From the NCBI GenBank assembly GCA_001642005.1, contig LWCA01000580.1, positions 1 through 22,936 on the forward strand: a stretch of 22,936 nucleotides of DNA. Direction: 5' to 3'. Positions 1 to 9,730 of this stretch are shown here, piece by piece (the first letter of the stretch is position 1; the number at the start of each line of letters is the position of its first letter). The notes beneath the pieces are model-generated. The model made no database searches. It was not told the DNA's origin and was given only the letters and a program-made list of their open reading frames with translations. Both the position numbers and the translations under genes were made by a program. The stretch comes from Intoshia linei. Its lineage: Eukaryota; Orthonectida; Rhopaluridae.

Positions 1-331
1 CGAATAGGTTGTTTTTGCGAAGATATCTTCTTACTGTTTCTGTGGATATGGTTAGAGATGACCCCAATGAATCTCTTTTCACATTAGAAGCAGTTTTACT
101 AGGAAACTGTTGAGACTCATTGCACAAAAGACGTTCATCTTTTATAGATAGTATAGGAGGACGGCCCGACCTTGGCTTATCTTCAACATATTGTATACTA
201 TTGTATTTTTTAATTATTTCGATAACAGAATGCCTTGAAATTTTAAGATCTCTAGCAATTTTGTGTTTGGAAATCCCTCCTTTGTGAAGCTCAACTATTT
301 TCTTTCTAATTGTTAATGATATCCTAGTCAT
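1..331 (-). CDS. Tc1-like transposase, N-terminal DNA-binding half (runs off window)
   Basis: The frame opens at the ATG at 331-329 and stays open for 110 codons to the left window edge, after an in-frame stop just upstream (346-344). The protein begins MTRISLTIRKKIVELHKGG, continues with KIARDLKISRHSVIEI, which is the paired-like helix-turn-helix of Tc1/mariner transposases, then has the motif PRSGRPP, the GRPR-like AT-hook linker between the two DNA-binding subdomains, and a second HTH ending ETVRRYLRKN. The catalytic DDE domain would lie left of position 1. The absence of stops or frameshifts in the visible half suggests a fairly recent insertion. It belongs with the terminal repeat at 454-680 and lies on the 3' side of the iRhom exons, probably inside an intron of that gene. 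Confidence 0.88.
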   Translation of the reverse strand, partial: MTRISLTIRKKIVELHKGGISKHKIARDLKISRHSVIEIIKKYNSIQYVEDKPRSGRPPILSIKDERLLCNESQQFPSKTASNVKRDSLGSSLTISTETVRRYLRKNNLF

Positions 332-453
332 GATGTCTAATGTTTAAAATAAAATACAATTTATAATGAATAACATTAAAAAATCAGAAAATGTACATTT
401 ATAAAAAAACCTTGTGATTTTCAATTGTATTTATTCTTATTTTTATAAAAATT

Positions 454-479
454 GTTAGGGGGTTCAAGACTTTTGACCG
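454..479. repeat. Inner direct repeat of the Tc1 terminal arm
   Basis: This 26-bp segment repeats the outer tip of the element at 649-674, differing at two positions. It is the internal transposase-binding site expected in an IR/DR arm, by analogy with known Tc1-like elements. Confidence 0.8.
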
Positions 480-648
480 ATGATATATTTGAATATTAAC
501 TTTATAATATAACTAGATAAATATTGAAAGTAACCGTGAAAATAGTGATATATTTTTCAATAGAATATTTATTTGTTTACATAATGGTTTTTAAATTTCT
601 AAAAACGATTTACTAGTTTTTGTGCTATCCAGCAAAATCTATAATTCT

Positions 649-680
649 GTTGGGGGGTCCAAGACTTTTGACCGGCACTG
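649..680. repeat. Outer tip of the Tc1 terminal inverted repeat
   Basis: The outer repeat copy (649-674) is followed by GCACTG and then TA at 681-682. Reading inward on the minus strand gives the CAGTGC start typical of Tc1-like elements. Confidence 0.8.
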
Positions 681-682
681 TA

Positions 683-1099
683 TACGTAAATCAGAAGCGT
701 TTCCCAAACTTTTATATCTACGGAATATATCGTTAATTAACAGTTACGAATATCACGGGATAGATTGCAAAAAGGCAGATAATACTTTTTTCGGGTTAGT
801 TTTGTAAATTTATTGAAATTTAGTTTTAATATTAAAATCACTCTTACATACACAAAAGGACAAATTTGAAATTTATAACATAATTCATGGACATGTAAGT
901 ACAATGTATAATGTATATTACCTGAAAAAAATGGGTAAGTAATCCTGCTATAACAATATTATTTAATTTAATTTGATTTAGTTTGAGATTGTTTTTAAAT
1001 TATATAAAAAATTACAAATAAAACAACTACAAAATATTTTTCCACCCACCTGTTGAGAAACGCGATACATAGAAAACCATAAAACATATATAAAAATAC
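683..1099. other. Sequence left of the last visible iRhom exon; no supported exon
   Basis: This is most likely part of an iRhom intron beyond exon 9 (donor gtattt at 1099), into which the Tc1 element inserted. The next iRhom exon should encode a PCCIG-like cysteine motif on the minus strand, and I do not find one here. A short segment at about 842-922 has good splice signals but encodes nothing convincing. Confidence 0.5.
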
Positions 1100-4000
1100 C
1101 GGCCATTTAGATATATCATTTGGCCATTCATTTGAACCTGTTGAGGAGGGTTTAACACAATATCTAAGTAATTTAATGATGAGTACAAGAAAAATAATAA
1201 TTAAATATGATGTATTATATTCAGTGAATATTATTCACCCAAAAATCTAAACCTACCATGCTCGATGACCCGATAAAATCACAAATGGGCATCTAAATTT
1301 TTTTAAATAATGTGCAGTTCCATATATCAATAGTATACAAAATCAATAGTCAACTATACACCGCATGAATTTGAAACATATAACAGTTATGATATTGAAA
1401 TATTATTATAATTTTTTTAAATGATCAATTCGAAAAATAAGGCCTGAGGGATCTCGCTGTCGATTTTTTATTTGTCATTAAACTCTTACTTCAAATCAGA
1501 TTAAACATTTATAAGATAATACATTCTCAAATAATGTTTGACTCGATGAGACATCAAAAGATACCCTCCGGATCCATCAATTACACTTATTTTGCGTTGT
1601 TAAATAAACCTAGATAATTTTTCACTAAGTCGTAAATAACAATAAATCCTATTTAAAAAAATTACCGTGGATCTTGACCACAAACAGACCCTGATGTTCT
1701 ATTGCCGGGACCTGGCTCCAAATTTGACCATTTAAAGTGGGTTGACATTTTTGGCTAAATGGAAAGATTAACAATGTAAATAATTTCGTATATTCAAAAA
1801 CTGTGAAATTAGTATGTATTATTAAATATTGTAATCATGATCATGGTGAGAGTGACCAATGGTCAATATTTAAATTTTTAAAAATAAACCAACAATTTTT
1901 ATACTATCTTTATACTATACTAGTATTGTATCGTATATTACAATTTACGTAAAGCAAATTCCAACCAGTGGCCCACATAATAATTTTGGTGGCCCTTTGA
2001 GTAAATATGTAAATTATTTATTTTTAAATTTTTCAACTTTTAAAGTCGTTTTAAACATTTCATACTATAATTGGCTTAATATAATCATTTTAATACTGAA
2101 TTTCCACATCGCCCTGGATTTTAATTTGTTGAATATACTAGAACCGTTTCAGTTCAGTTAAACATCAAATGTATCATGTGTAAATTTTCAAAAACGGGGC
2201 CGTAGAATATATGGATATAAAAAATGGCCCACGAGATGATAAATAGATGAAAATGATGAAAAGATGAAGATTTTTAGATTCAGCACGGAATTATATTTAA
2301 TTCATGCTAAAAAAATGATAAAGAAACAAAAACCATAGAGGTAACAATGTTCAAGATAATCACGCTATTATATACAGATAACCTCCGAAAAATGGAGATA
2401 TGCATTCTTAATTATCTAATTATACAAAAAGAAATACAAAACAATTACTGCACAGTCTGCTGAAAGAGTCTGCACACACCCATAACCATCATTACGAATA
2501 CAACAAGCAGTGGTATTTTCATTGGATCTATCGAGTTTAATGAGCTAAAAAACAAATTAAACATAAAAGTAAATATTGAAAATAAAAGAAAAATACATTT
2601 AAAATATTTTGATCGTTTCTCATGCAAGGTGAATATTTTGCTCCAAGGTGTATCAATTTATCTTGTGTTGGGCCGATATAAACATTATCTTTTACGGTGT
2701 ATTGTACTTGCTCATAGTTCATTCGTGAAGTCATTACCTAATTTAAACAAATAAATATTAATGAAAATATAATTAAATATATATCATTGATAAGCGGTTG
2801 TATTAAATTATAGTGTCACTTTCATTGTACTGTATTTTATAGACACTTTAATTTGTAATAATTTATGATTAATAAACAATAAAAACCTCGGAGGTGTAAG
2901 TAGTTGTTTGCATACCATAAGGAGCGATACCATACGTAATAAGTGATACAATATAAACAACAATTTGAATAAAGGTACACCAATATGTAAAATATGGCCG
3001 TCTAAAAAGAAAATTTATTTCGATAAAATGGATACATCATAACAAGGTGCAGTATTATGCATATAAGAGGATGTAATAACTAGATTGCATAGTAATATTC
3101 AATAAAATAAACCAGATGTGGGGAAAGAGCGGCCTTATTGACGATTTGGTGAGGCCTTTTGATTAATTTGAATTATTTTATTTACTATATTATTTTTATA
3201 TTAATTTTTGGTAAAATGATTTTCAGAAAAATATTGGTAAATGCGGTTTTTTTCCTTAAGAGTTGATAAAATTAGGTTTTTTATTTTAGGTCAGATAGAG
3301 GTATTTTTACCTTAAGGGTTGGTAAAATGTTGTTTTTTCTTATAAGATTTTAATTAAAATTACTAAATTGAATAAAATATGCTAAAAATGTATTATTCAC
3401 CTCAATCATCTAATATTTTCGTATTCACCCTTGGGGGTGACCACTCACCCCCATGAGAAGCACTGCTGTATTAGATTAAATTTGATTTAGAAAGGTGCGG
3501 CCTTATTAAATTTTTTGGGGACTTTAGTGCGTCCTTCGAACAGTAAATACTTCCCCACCTCTGGAATAAACTATTAAATATTTTCCAGAAATGCAAATCT
3601 GTCAAATAAATACAATGCAACATTGAAAATACAACCGTCATTCCATTTTTTACTTAAAAAATTATAAACATTTATACATGTATGAAAAATGACAAAAATT
3701 AACCTATTCCGTCTTTGCAGTGCAGATTTAGTTTGAGAATTACCAAATTGAAAAACTTTACTAAGTAAATTAAATCCAAACGCATGCCTTTTCGAATTGT
3801 TGAAAAGTTGCAGACCTTCATCAGATTCACTGCCGTCAGTTTCATCAGCATAAGCTTCTGTTTTTCTCCTTCTAATAACAGTAAAACTGTTTTTCTTTTC
3901 ATTACTAAACGAATCAATTAAAACCATTAAATCCACACCATAATTAAATGAAACTCATCAATCCAATTCACTTTCATAAAACAAATTAAACTAATTACAG

Positions 4001-4509
4001 TGAAACGCCAGCTGTTCGCACCTTGTTAATATCTAATCGCCTCTGACCTATCAGATCGTCATTCTCAGGTACAAAAAAACCATATTCTGTTCCATAATGA
4101 CTAGTTGTCACAGGTTCATCAAAAAATTCTGCCACAGATGTCACATGCTTTGGATCTTCAACTCCCTAAAAGTAACAATAAATTGAACTTTAACTGAAGA
4201 AATGAAAACAAATTTAAATTTTATACAGATACTTGAAATTCTTACCGCCATCAATTTTTCGTATTGATAAATTGTTTTTGGAGCAAAACTTCTACTGTAA
4301 GGATACGGTTTTCTTGCTGGTCTATCAACAAATCCCTAATAGCGCAATTTCATTAAAATAATAAAAAATCTTACAGTCAGACTTTTAAATACTTGTGTTA
4401 ATATGGAAAAGGCAGAGCGTTCAGAGGTTACTATACGTCGGTTAGGTTGCTCTCTCGAACTTCTACTTGAAATCATATTTTGAGAATTTTTTGTTGCATT
4501 TAATGACAT
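1100..4509 (-). CDS. iRhom: Inactive rhomboid (iRhom/RHBDF), N-terminal 366 codons in nine exons, 3' end outside window
   Basis: iRhoms are non-proteolytic rhomboid-family ER/Golgi membrane proteins that control trafficking of ADAM17 and EGF-family ligands. Exons on the minus strand: 4509-4375, 4335-4246, 4165-3999, 3904-3704, 3001-2887, 2737-2597, 2544-2449, 1754-1666, 1163-1100; phases agree at every junction. Diagnostic segments in order: YSRSFAP (cytoplasmic); KRHAFGFNLLSK; RPYFTYW followed by TM1 and YGIAPYG; NVYIGPTQDKLIHLGAKYSP; TACCIRNDGYGCVQT; SGSVCGQDPR; and NEWPNDISKWP. Order and spacing follow vertebrate RHBDF1/2 closely. The start is chosen because ATG 4509 is preceded by an in-frame stop two codons upstream, giving about 155 cytoplasmic residues before TM1, far shorter than in vertebrates. 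The remaining cysteine loop and rhomboid core should lie left of the window, beyond the Tc1 element. Confidence 0.93.
1164..1665. other. iRhom intron between exons 8 and 9
   Basis: About 500 nt bounded by donor gtaatt (read from 1665) and acceptor ttag (at 1164-1167). AT-rich with no recognisable element or coding segment. Confidence 0.6.
1755..2448. other. iRhom intron between exons 7 and 8
   Basis: About 690 nt with donor gtaatt and acceptor tttag. I see no coding segment on either strand and no clear terminal repeats. Confidence 0.6.
3002..3703. repeat. Enlarged iRhom intron with hAT-like repeat
   Basis: This 702-nt intron contains sequence of the same repeat family as 5058-5381 and 6726-7133: GGTAAAAT-rich blocks and CCTTAAGGGTTGGTAAAAT-like segments in the opposite orientation. 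One end looks like a hAT terminus: read on the minus strand from 3465 it begins CAGTGCTTCTCATGGGGGTG. A direct repeat of AAGNNGCGGCCTTATT type occurs at about 3124-3140 and 3491-3508. The second end and target duplication are not visible. Confidence 0.5.
3433..3452. repeat. Perfect 8-bp hairpin near a hAT-like end
   Basis: GGGGGTGA at 3433-3440 pairs with TCACCCCC at 3445-3452 around a CCAC loop. It is GC-rich in very AT-rich surroundings and lies just inside the hAT-like terminus at 3465, where such palindromic subterminal motifs are common. Confidence 0.6.
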
Positions 4510-4750
4510 TTTTAATTATGGTTAAATTTTCAATATTTTATAATTTAGGAAATGTCAGATTTCTTGTACAAATTTAGATAACTATCGGGAAATTATCAAA
4601 ATACGATTAAATATGAATAAATTATACGCCTAAGATCAATTTTCCATTTAATATTTTATTGATATTATTTATTCAGGAAACTTGGATATTCGCTACGCAT
4701 GATTTTAAACATTAAACAAATACACTTCTATAGAAATGATTTATTCCCAC

Positions 4751-7700
4751 TCAAACAATTATATGCGGCATAAAAAATTGAAAAGTGGCACTATTGTGTA
4801 TTATTACAAATTGAATCAACGTTTCGTGTACAATGTCTAAATATCAACATTACACATTACAGTTAAGTTCTCATTTAACCAAAAGTCCAAAAATCTCCTG
4901 ATCGTCGAAAATTATAATTCATCATTCTCAAATATGAACATTATTATTATTTACCATAATCGTACATTTCCGTAAAATGAGTAAGTTACCATTCATATTT
5001 TTTTATTCATCATCATTCCATGTAATAAATGATATCAATATGATGTACCTTTCAGAATAGTTGTTCTCAACTTGGTAGGGTAAATTCTTCCTCTTTATTT
5101 TCGCATTTTTAAAAATGAAATAAGCCAAAATTTTAAAAAAATTTCTAAATCCACTTAATCAAACCACAAAATAAAAAATACAAATTTACCAAACCTTAAG
5201 AGAAAAATCCCCTTTTTCCAATATTTCTTTTGAAAATCACAATTTTACCAAAATTAGAAAAAACTTTTCATTTAATATCAATGTTTTATATTTCATGTTT
5301 CCTTTGGGGTCTAAAAAATAAATATTTTAAAGGGTGATTAATAGTACGGACTCCGTACACTATTTAAATCGGGAACCACCGGCCTAAATATACCTGAATT
5401 AAGCCAATTAAAAATTATATTCATTTTAAATTGATCGCCTGAAAAAATTAAAACATAAAAGTGGAATGAGCTGAAATCAGATGAGAACAATGATTAATTA
5501 ACAATGTAAATAAAATAAATTTAAATAAATATTTTATAAATTACTGCATATAACATTTGTAGGGTTCAGTTGGTTTATAGAAAGAAAACTATAAAATGGT
5601 TTAGGATTTACAGAAATTGTATAAAAAAAATCAACATCATCATGTTCATTTTGACTACACTGTGGGTATTTGTAATCATCTAAATTGGGTAGATTAACTG
5701 AAAGAAATATAAATCGTATAAAAAAATAAACAGTTTCTTTATGATTAAATTATTTTTGGGTACAAATTACGAAAATTAATCATTGCAATTTGCAATACAG
5801 TATTCTCTCTACAACTCGCCATTCTTGGGATTTCAAAAAAGTTGGCGAGATAGAGAATTTAAAACTATAAAAACAACAGAAAAAACCTCTAAATGAAAGG
5901 TTAAATTGCAATAAAATGTAAATTGTAAAATATAATACAAAATAATTGAAATCTATCTTGATAATTAATTAAAAATTATTTTTAAATTAAAAAATGGGTT
6001 TACTAAATAGTAAATAGAATATAAATACATTTTTTTGTAAGCGTAATATACAGATTCCCGTTTTTTAAATAAATATATTATCCATCTGAATTATATTATA
6101 TTAAAAACTTTCTCTTTTGAGATTTAGAAGCATTTTAAATTTCAACGTGATTTAAGTGATTCAACTTAAATACATAAAATCGTAACAAATTTTGAAAAAT
6201 AGTTTTAGTTTAATATTTTAAATTAATGGCGAATAAAATGTTAATATTTCTATATTACAGTAATAACCATTTGGCGAGTTATAGAGTTAGCGAGTTGTGG
6301 AACGAAAACTGTACATGTAAAATTCACAAATATAGATAAACATTAGTGTCGCATTAATCTCACATTATACACGTTAAAAATTTTTAAATTTTACTGAATC
6401 TGCAAACTTACTCCATAACGGTTGTCGAAGTTTATCAAATTTCATACAAACACAAACAATTTCATTTTTTATTTCCATTAAAAATTGACCTTTCCGGTTT
6501 GCCATAATTTTCTATAAAGATAAATATTACACATTTTTGTAAAAAACTAAAAACATAAAAACTAAAACTTTTCCACTGTGCCGTCTACCATGGGTCCTGT
6601 GGAAATATTTACACAAAAAATAATTTTTTTTTATTGGTTTCGTTTTTTCTACTCATTTTTTATCAAGTCTATTTCTTAACTTAAATTTCGTCAAATTTGG
6701 AATATTTTTTGGTATTCATGTAATGCAGTGGTTCCCGATTGGGGTTATAAAAACTATATACCTGGGGATCCGTGAGATTCAAATAACATATAAAAAAAAA
6801 TTTATCAATTTTTCTTTATTATTATAGGAGAATTTTAATATTTATTAAAGAGTTGCCAGATGTTGGGAATTTATCTAAAATTCTAGACGACTGCTACATT
6901 ATTACATCATAAAACTCACTTTTATCCCATTAATAAAATTTAATAAAAAATACGATATTTTTTTAAAAATCCGATTTTACCAACCCCTAATGGCAAAATC
7001 CCCTGTTTTCAATATTTTTTGAAAAACCCTTTAATTTTTCATAAATGTTTTATATTTCATGTTTCTTTTGGGTCCAAAAAAAATAAATATTTTGAAATGG
7101 GAGTCCGTACATTATTTGAATCTGGAACCACTAATTTAATGAGACTAGACATAACGTATTAACTAAACCATATAAGGACTCATTTTCTTTAATCTCTCCA
7201 CGCCATTTCGTAAAACTTTTAAATCATTGAGGTATATACTACACTAGAAATAATTAAATGCATAAATGGAACTAAAAATACATGAAATTCAGGTAAATTC
7301 GGTTCAGGATATTCAGACCACAATCTTTTAGGAATAATACTAATAGGTATATCATGAACAATAAAATTCGAATTTTTATCCATAATGGGCTAAATAAATC
7401 AATCAAAAGTTAAAAATTTTTGTAAAATGGACCATTCAAAAATTATATTCATGAACTTTTGGGTTAAATTTAAAATGTAAGTCAAGAGCCTTGGAGAAAT
7501 ATCTAGAGGTCCATAAACAAATTGCAAACGATGCGTAATGTCATAATATAAGTCCAGTATCGTGGGGAGGGCCAAGGCCATATGACCCGAGCCTACAATC
7601 ATGAGGGCCTACTTTTTAAATGTATTAATAGGTAATATCGGAAAATTTCGATAAGCAATGCAATTTCCAATGGCTATTTTTAATTTTTAGATAATGAACG

Positions 7701-8526
7701 ATCAATTAAGCAATGTATAAAGGTCCCATTTTTGAAAAAAAATTTTATAGATGGCCAACAATTTCTATTTGGCTCGGACCTACTGCTAGCTTTCCACGGT
7801 CCTGCCCTAGTCGCCTCTGTAAGGATCTTGGTTTGACCTTATCAATTTGTATTTTAAATTTAAATCTTCAAGAATATCATCTTTTAAATGTCCAATTGGA
7901 CTAATGAGGCCGCTTTTTTAGAAAAATTTCGTCGAGGCCCGAAGAGGTGTCACGAGATACGGCTCTGGCTATGACATTACGCATCGTTTCCAAATTTTTA
8001 TTTGGGTATTTTTAATTTTAGAGTGGTCTCGGGTTGGTATATTCGGTGGGTGAATTGATCTAATTGAAACCAATCAAGTAAAATGATAAATAAACTACCA
8101 TTGAAAATTCGAAAGATAGAAAAGTAGAAAATTTATAAGTCAATTTCATACACACACTATCAACTTTGCAAGATTTAAAAACAGACAATATATTTTCAGG
8201 TGCAATTTCAAAATAAATTTCATTATCAGATAAAGACAATCCGGCCATTTTGTAATCGATAAATAAAATATTCTAAATTAAATTACACTTGTACTCATCA
8301 AAATTAATAATTACCGATTCCAATTCACACCAAACTTGAATTGAATTATTTGAAACAGATTCCGGTACAATTAAATAAATATTCTTGTTGGTTAATCTAA
8401 CAATAACAACTTTGGTAATTTTTGAAACAGTTTGTAAAATTTCTGTGTTTAGACTTTAAAATGTATAAAATGATAAATATAACTTGAAAAATTGATGACG
8501 GAAACAATTAAGCATTTAAAATGCAT
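4751..8526 (-). CDS. HUS1: HUS1 checkpoint clamp subunit, about nine exons
   Basis: HUS1 is one of three subunits of the RAD9-RAD1-HUS1 (9-1-1) sliding clamp, loaded at damaged DNA to activate ATR signalling. Exons on the minus strand: 8526-8484, 8442-8315, 8272-8099, 7389-7282, 7243-7169, 6511-6412, 5697-5545, 5438-5394, and a probable last exon 4790-4751. The protein starts MHFKCLIV (human MKFRAKIV). Collinear HUS1 segments follow: IQVWCELES; KMAGLSLSDNEIYFEIAPEN; IVHDIPISIIPKRLW; CSIYLNDLKVLRNGVERLKK; IMANRKGQFLMEIKNEIVCV; FLSINQLNPTNVIC. Visible length is about 288 residues against 280 in human. Phases agree through exon 8. The last exon gives the HUS1-like end ATFQFFMPHIIV only in a frame that does not fit the exon 8 donor by one base. 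EAPP lies immediately upstream and iRhom downstream on the same strand. Confidence 0.9.
5058..5381. mobile_element. hAT-like MITE in HUS1 intron 8
   Basis: The ends are imperfect inverted repeats: AGTTGTTCTCAACTT at the left, and GGTGGTTCCCGATTT read inward from the right. The right half matches the element at 6726-7133, sharing blocks such as TGTTTTATATTTCATGTTTC and the GGACTCCGTAC-like segment before the tip. I see no clear 8-bp target duplication. Its right edge is about a dozen bases from the HUS1 exon 8 donor. Confidence 0.6.
5798..6311. mobile_element. Tigger/pogo-like MITE with TA duplication in HUS1 intron 6
   Basis: The element begins CAGTATTCTCTCTACAACTC at 5798 and ends, read inward on the minus strand, CAGTTTTCGTTCCACAACTC at 6311. 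TA flanks both sides (5796-5797 and 6312-6313). The CTCGCCA motifs inside both tips and the CAGT...ACAACTCGCC start are typical of Tigger/pogo-type terminal repeats. At 514 bp with no transposase frame it is non-autonomous. It lies wholly inside the HUS1 intron 5698-6411. Confidence 0.75.
6726..7133. mobile_element. hAT-like MITE with 8-bp target duplication in HUS1 intron 5
   Basis: The left tip is CAGTGGTTCCCGATT at 6726. The right tip read inward from 7133 is TAGTGGTTCCAGATT. Flanks are ATGTAATG (6718-6725) and ATTTAATG (7134-7141), an 8-bp duplication with one mismatch, which is the hAT signature. The 408-bp element has no coding capacity and shares its right half with 5058-5381. It sits in the intron 6512-7168. 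Confidence 0.8.
7390..8098. repeat. Enlarged HUS1 intron 3 with unclassified repeat and 20-bp inverted pair
   Basis: This 709-nt intron is less AT-rich than its neighbours and contains a perfect 20-bp inverted pair: 7526-7545 (AAACGATGCGTAATGTCATA) and its complement at 7970-7989. Fourteen bases of it recur at 15716-15729, and the AAATTTTTGTAAAATGGA segment near 7408-7426 recurs near 15341-15360. This suggests a dispersed repeat with copies here and at 15.3-15.7 kb. Short open frames within it resemble no known protein. Confidence 0.55.
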
Positions 8527-8656
8527 ATTACAAATTACAAAATATAAATTTATCAATTTGAAATTTGAAAATATTGGCGCAATTGAGTACAGGTAATATG
8601 TATTAAAATTTACAAATGCATGGTAATAATACAATAAATTTATGAATTTGATATTA

Positions 8657-9730
8657 TCAACCATTTCCTCTGATGACATTGAAAAAATGATAAACTTGGT
8701 TCTTATCGTAATAAGCAACATGACAGTCACAACACTCACACATTACGTATTGGAATATGCTAGAATCCTGTGTATCTTTAGTGTCTTGACTTTCAATTTT
8801 TTCAATTGGTATTTTGTCATTTTTTAAATCACAATTATACACAAACATAGCTCTGTATTGATTTTGGTAAATTTCATGTCTAATTATATTAATGATTTTA
8901 TTATTGTATCTTTATACTTTTTAAAAATACCTTTGGCAATCGTAGCATAATGTGGTCATACACATTGGACAACTCAGAACACCATCTGATATTGAATTTG
9001 ATGGAATAGTGTTCGTTCGATTTTCAGTTATCCATTTTGAATTTTCGGTGTCAATGTTATCGTCAAAAAATTCACAATTTTCTAAAGGAATGAAAATTAC
9101 AAAATTTTTATAATGAAAATGTAGGGCATCTTGGTGGGACCAAGCTGCATTTGGGAACCATTGTGCTAGACAACCTGGCGACTTAACCTAGGCTATTGTT
9201 AAATTTATACGAAGCAAAAGATTTACTTTGATTTTTATGTACAGCATGTATTAGGTATGGTATCTTTAGTACTGTGACTGCAATATGAAAACTTTCTCGT
9301 GAATAATTCACTTTATCGGCGGTCAAAAAAATTTAAAACAATGATTTTAATTTCATCAAAATAATTGGCGGCGCGGATCAAATAATTTCTAATTTTTGTA
9401 GCACTTTTAGGACATTCCAGTGGAATAATTCCATTTACATCTTTTTCATGGCGCTAATATGTAAAGTTGAATTTTAAAGTGACGATTCTTCATGCCACTG
9501 GAAAGTTAATTCATTAAAACTGGTGAATCCTTAATTATAAAAAGATACGAAACACCAGAGAACCTCGCTGAATCTGGTATATATAAGAAATAGTTTTTTA
9601 CTCCTCACTGAGGAGTTTCCGCTTTGATAAAGATGTAGGTAGATTATTATGTTTAAAATGAATTACCCTCATTTTTTGTTTCATTTTCACAAGTTAACAA
9701 AACGTTAGATTCAATTTTACTCTCTTCCAT
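8657..9730 (-). CDS. EAPP: EAPP, E2F-associated phosphoprotein, three exons, complete
   Basis: EAPP is a nuclear phosphoprotein that binds activating E2F factors and modulates their transcription in cell-cycle control. Exons on the minus strand: 9730-9667, 9081-8931, 8879-8657; phases 1 and 2 join cleanly to give 145 residues. The family signature is clear: SCPMCMTTLCYDCQRHE at the exon 2/3 junction, then QYRAMFVYNC, and a C-terminal zinc-binding-like segment CECCDCHVAYYDKNQVYHFF followed by NVIRGNG and stop. These four CxxC-type pairs match the conserved C-terminal half of EAPP. The acidic N-terminal half of the human protein (285 residues) is largely absent. The start ATG at 9730 gives MEESKIESNVLLTC. 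The stop is only about 130 bp from the HUS1 start on the same strand. Confidence 0.92.
9082..9666. other. EAPP intron 1
   Basis: 585 nt with donor gtaatt and acceptor ctttag on the minus strand. I see no coding segment and no paired terminal repeats, although the size suggests an old insertion. Confidence 0.5.

Larger units (their letters stand above)
1..680 (-). mobile_element. Tc1/mariner element, right end with IR/DR-type terminal repeat
   Basis: The element ends at 680 with a TA dinucleotide at 681-682, the usual Tc1 target site. Read inward on the minus strand, the tip is CAGTGCCGGTCAAAAGTC. A second copy of the tip motif lies about 195 bp further in: 454-479 matches 649-674 at all but two of 26 positions, sharing CAAGACTTTTGACCG on the plus strand. 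Long terminal repeats with a repeated motif at both ends of each arm (IR/DR) are known from Sleeping Beauty-type and related Tc1 elements. The other arm is outside the window, so element length and completeness cannot be judged. Confidence 0.85.

Noticed and set aside
622-807. 61-codon plus-strand open frame
   Set aside because: It crosses the Tc1 terminal repeat and its border, so it cannot be a conserved gene.
700-815. Minus-strand string LPFCNLSRDI resembling the iRhom LPFLSRDIPDQFYRL segment
   Set aside because: It is followed at once by a stop, the preceding iRhom exons are missing, and no splice sites fit; treated as coincidence.
842-922. Possible iRhom exon 10 on the minus strand, with a tttttttcag acceptor and a gtaagag donor
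   Set aside because: The in-phase translation (VIYIIHCTYMSMNYVINF...) has only a faint likeness to the expected MDCVITGRPCC region and lacks its cysteines; probably a chance pair of splice-like sites.
7399-7602. Open frame in HUS1 intron 3
   Set aside because: It lies in repeat-derived intron sequence containing the 20-bp inverted pair and matches no family.
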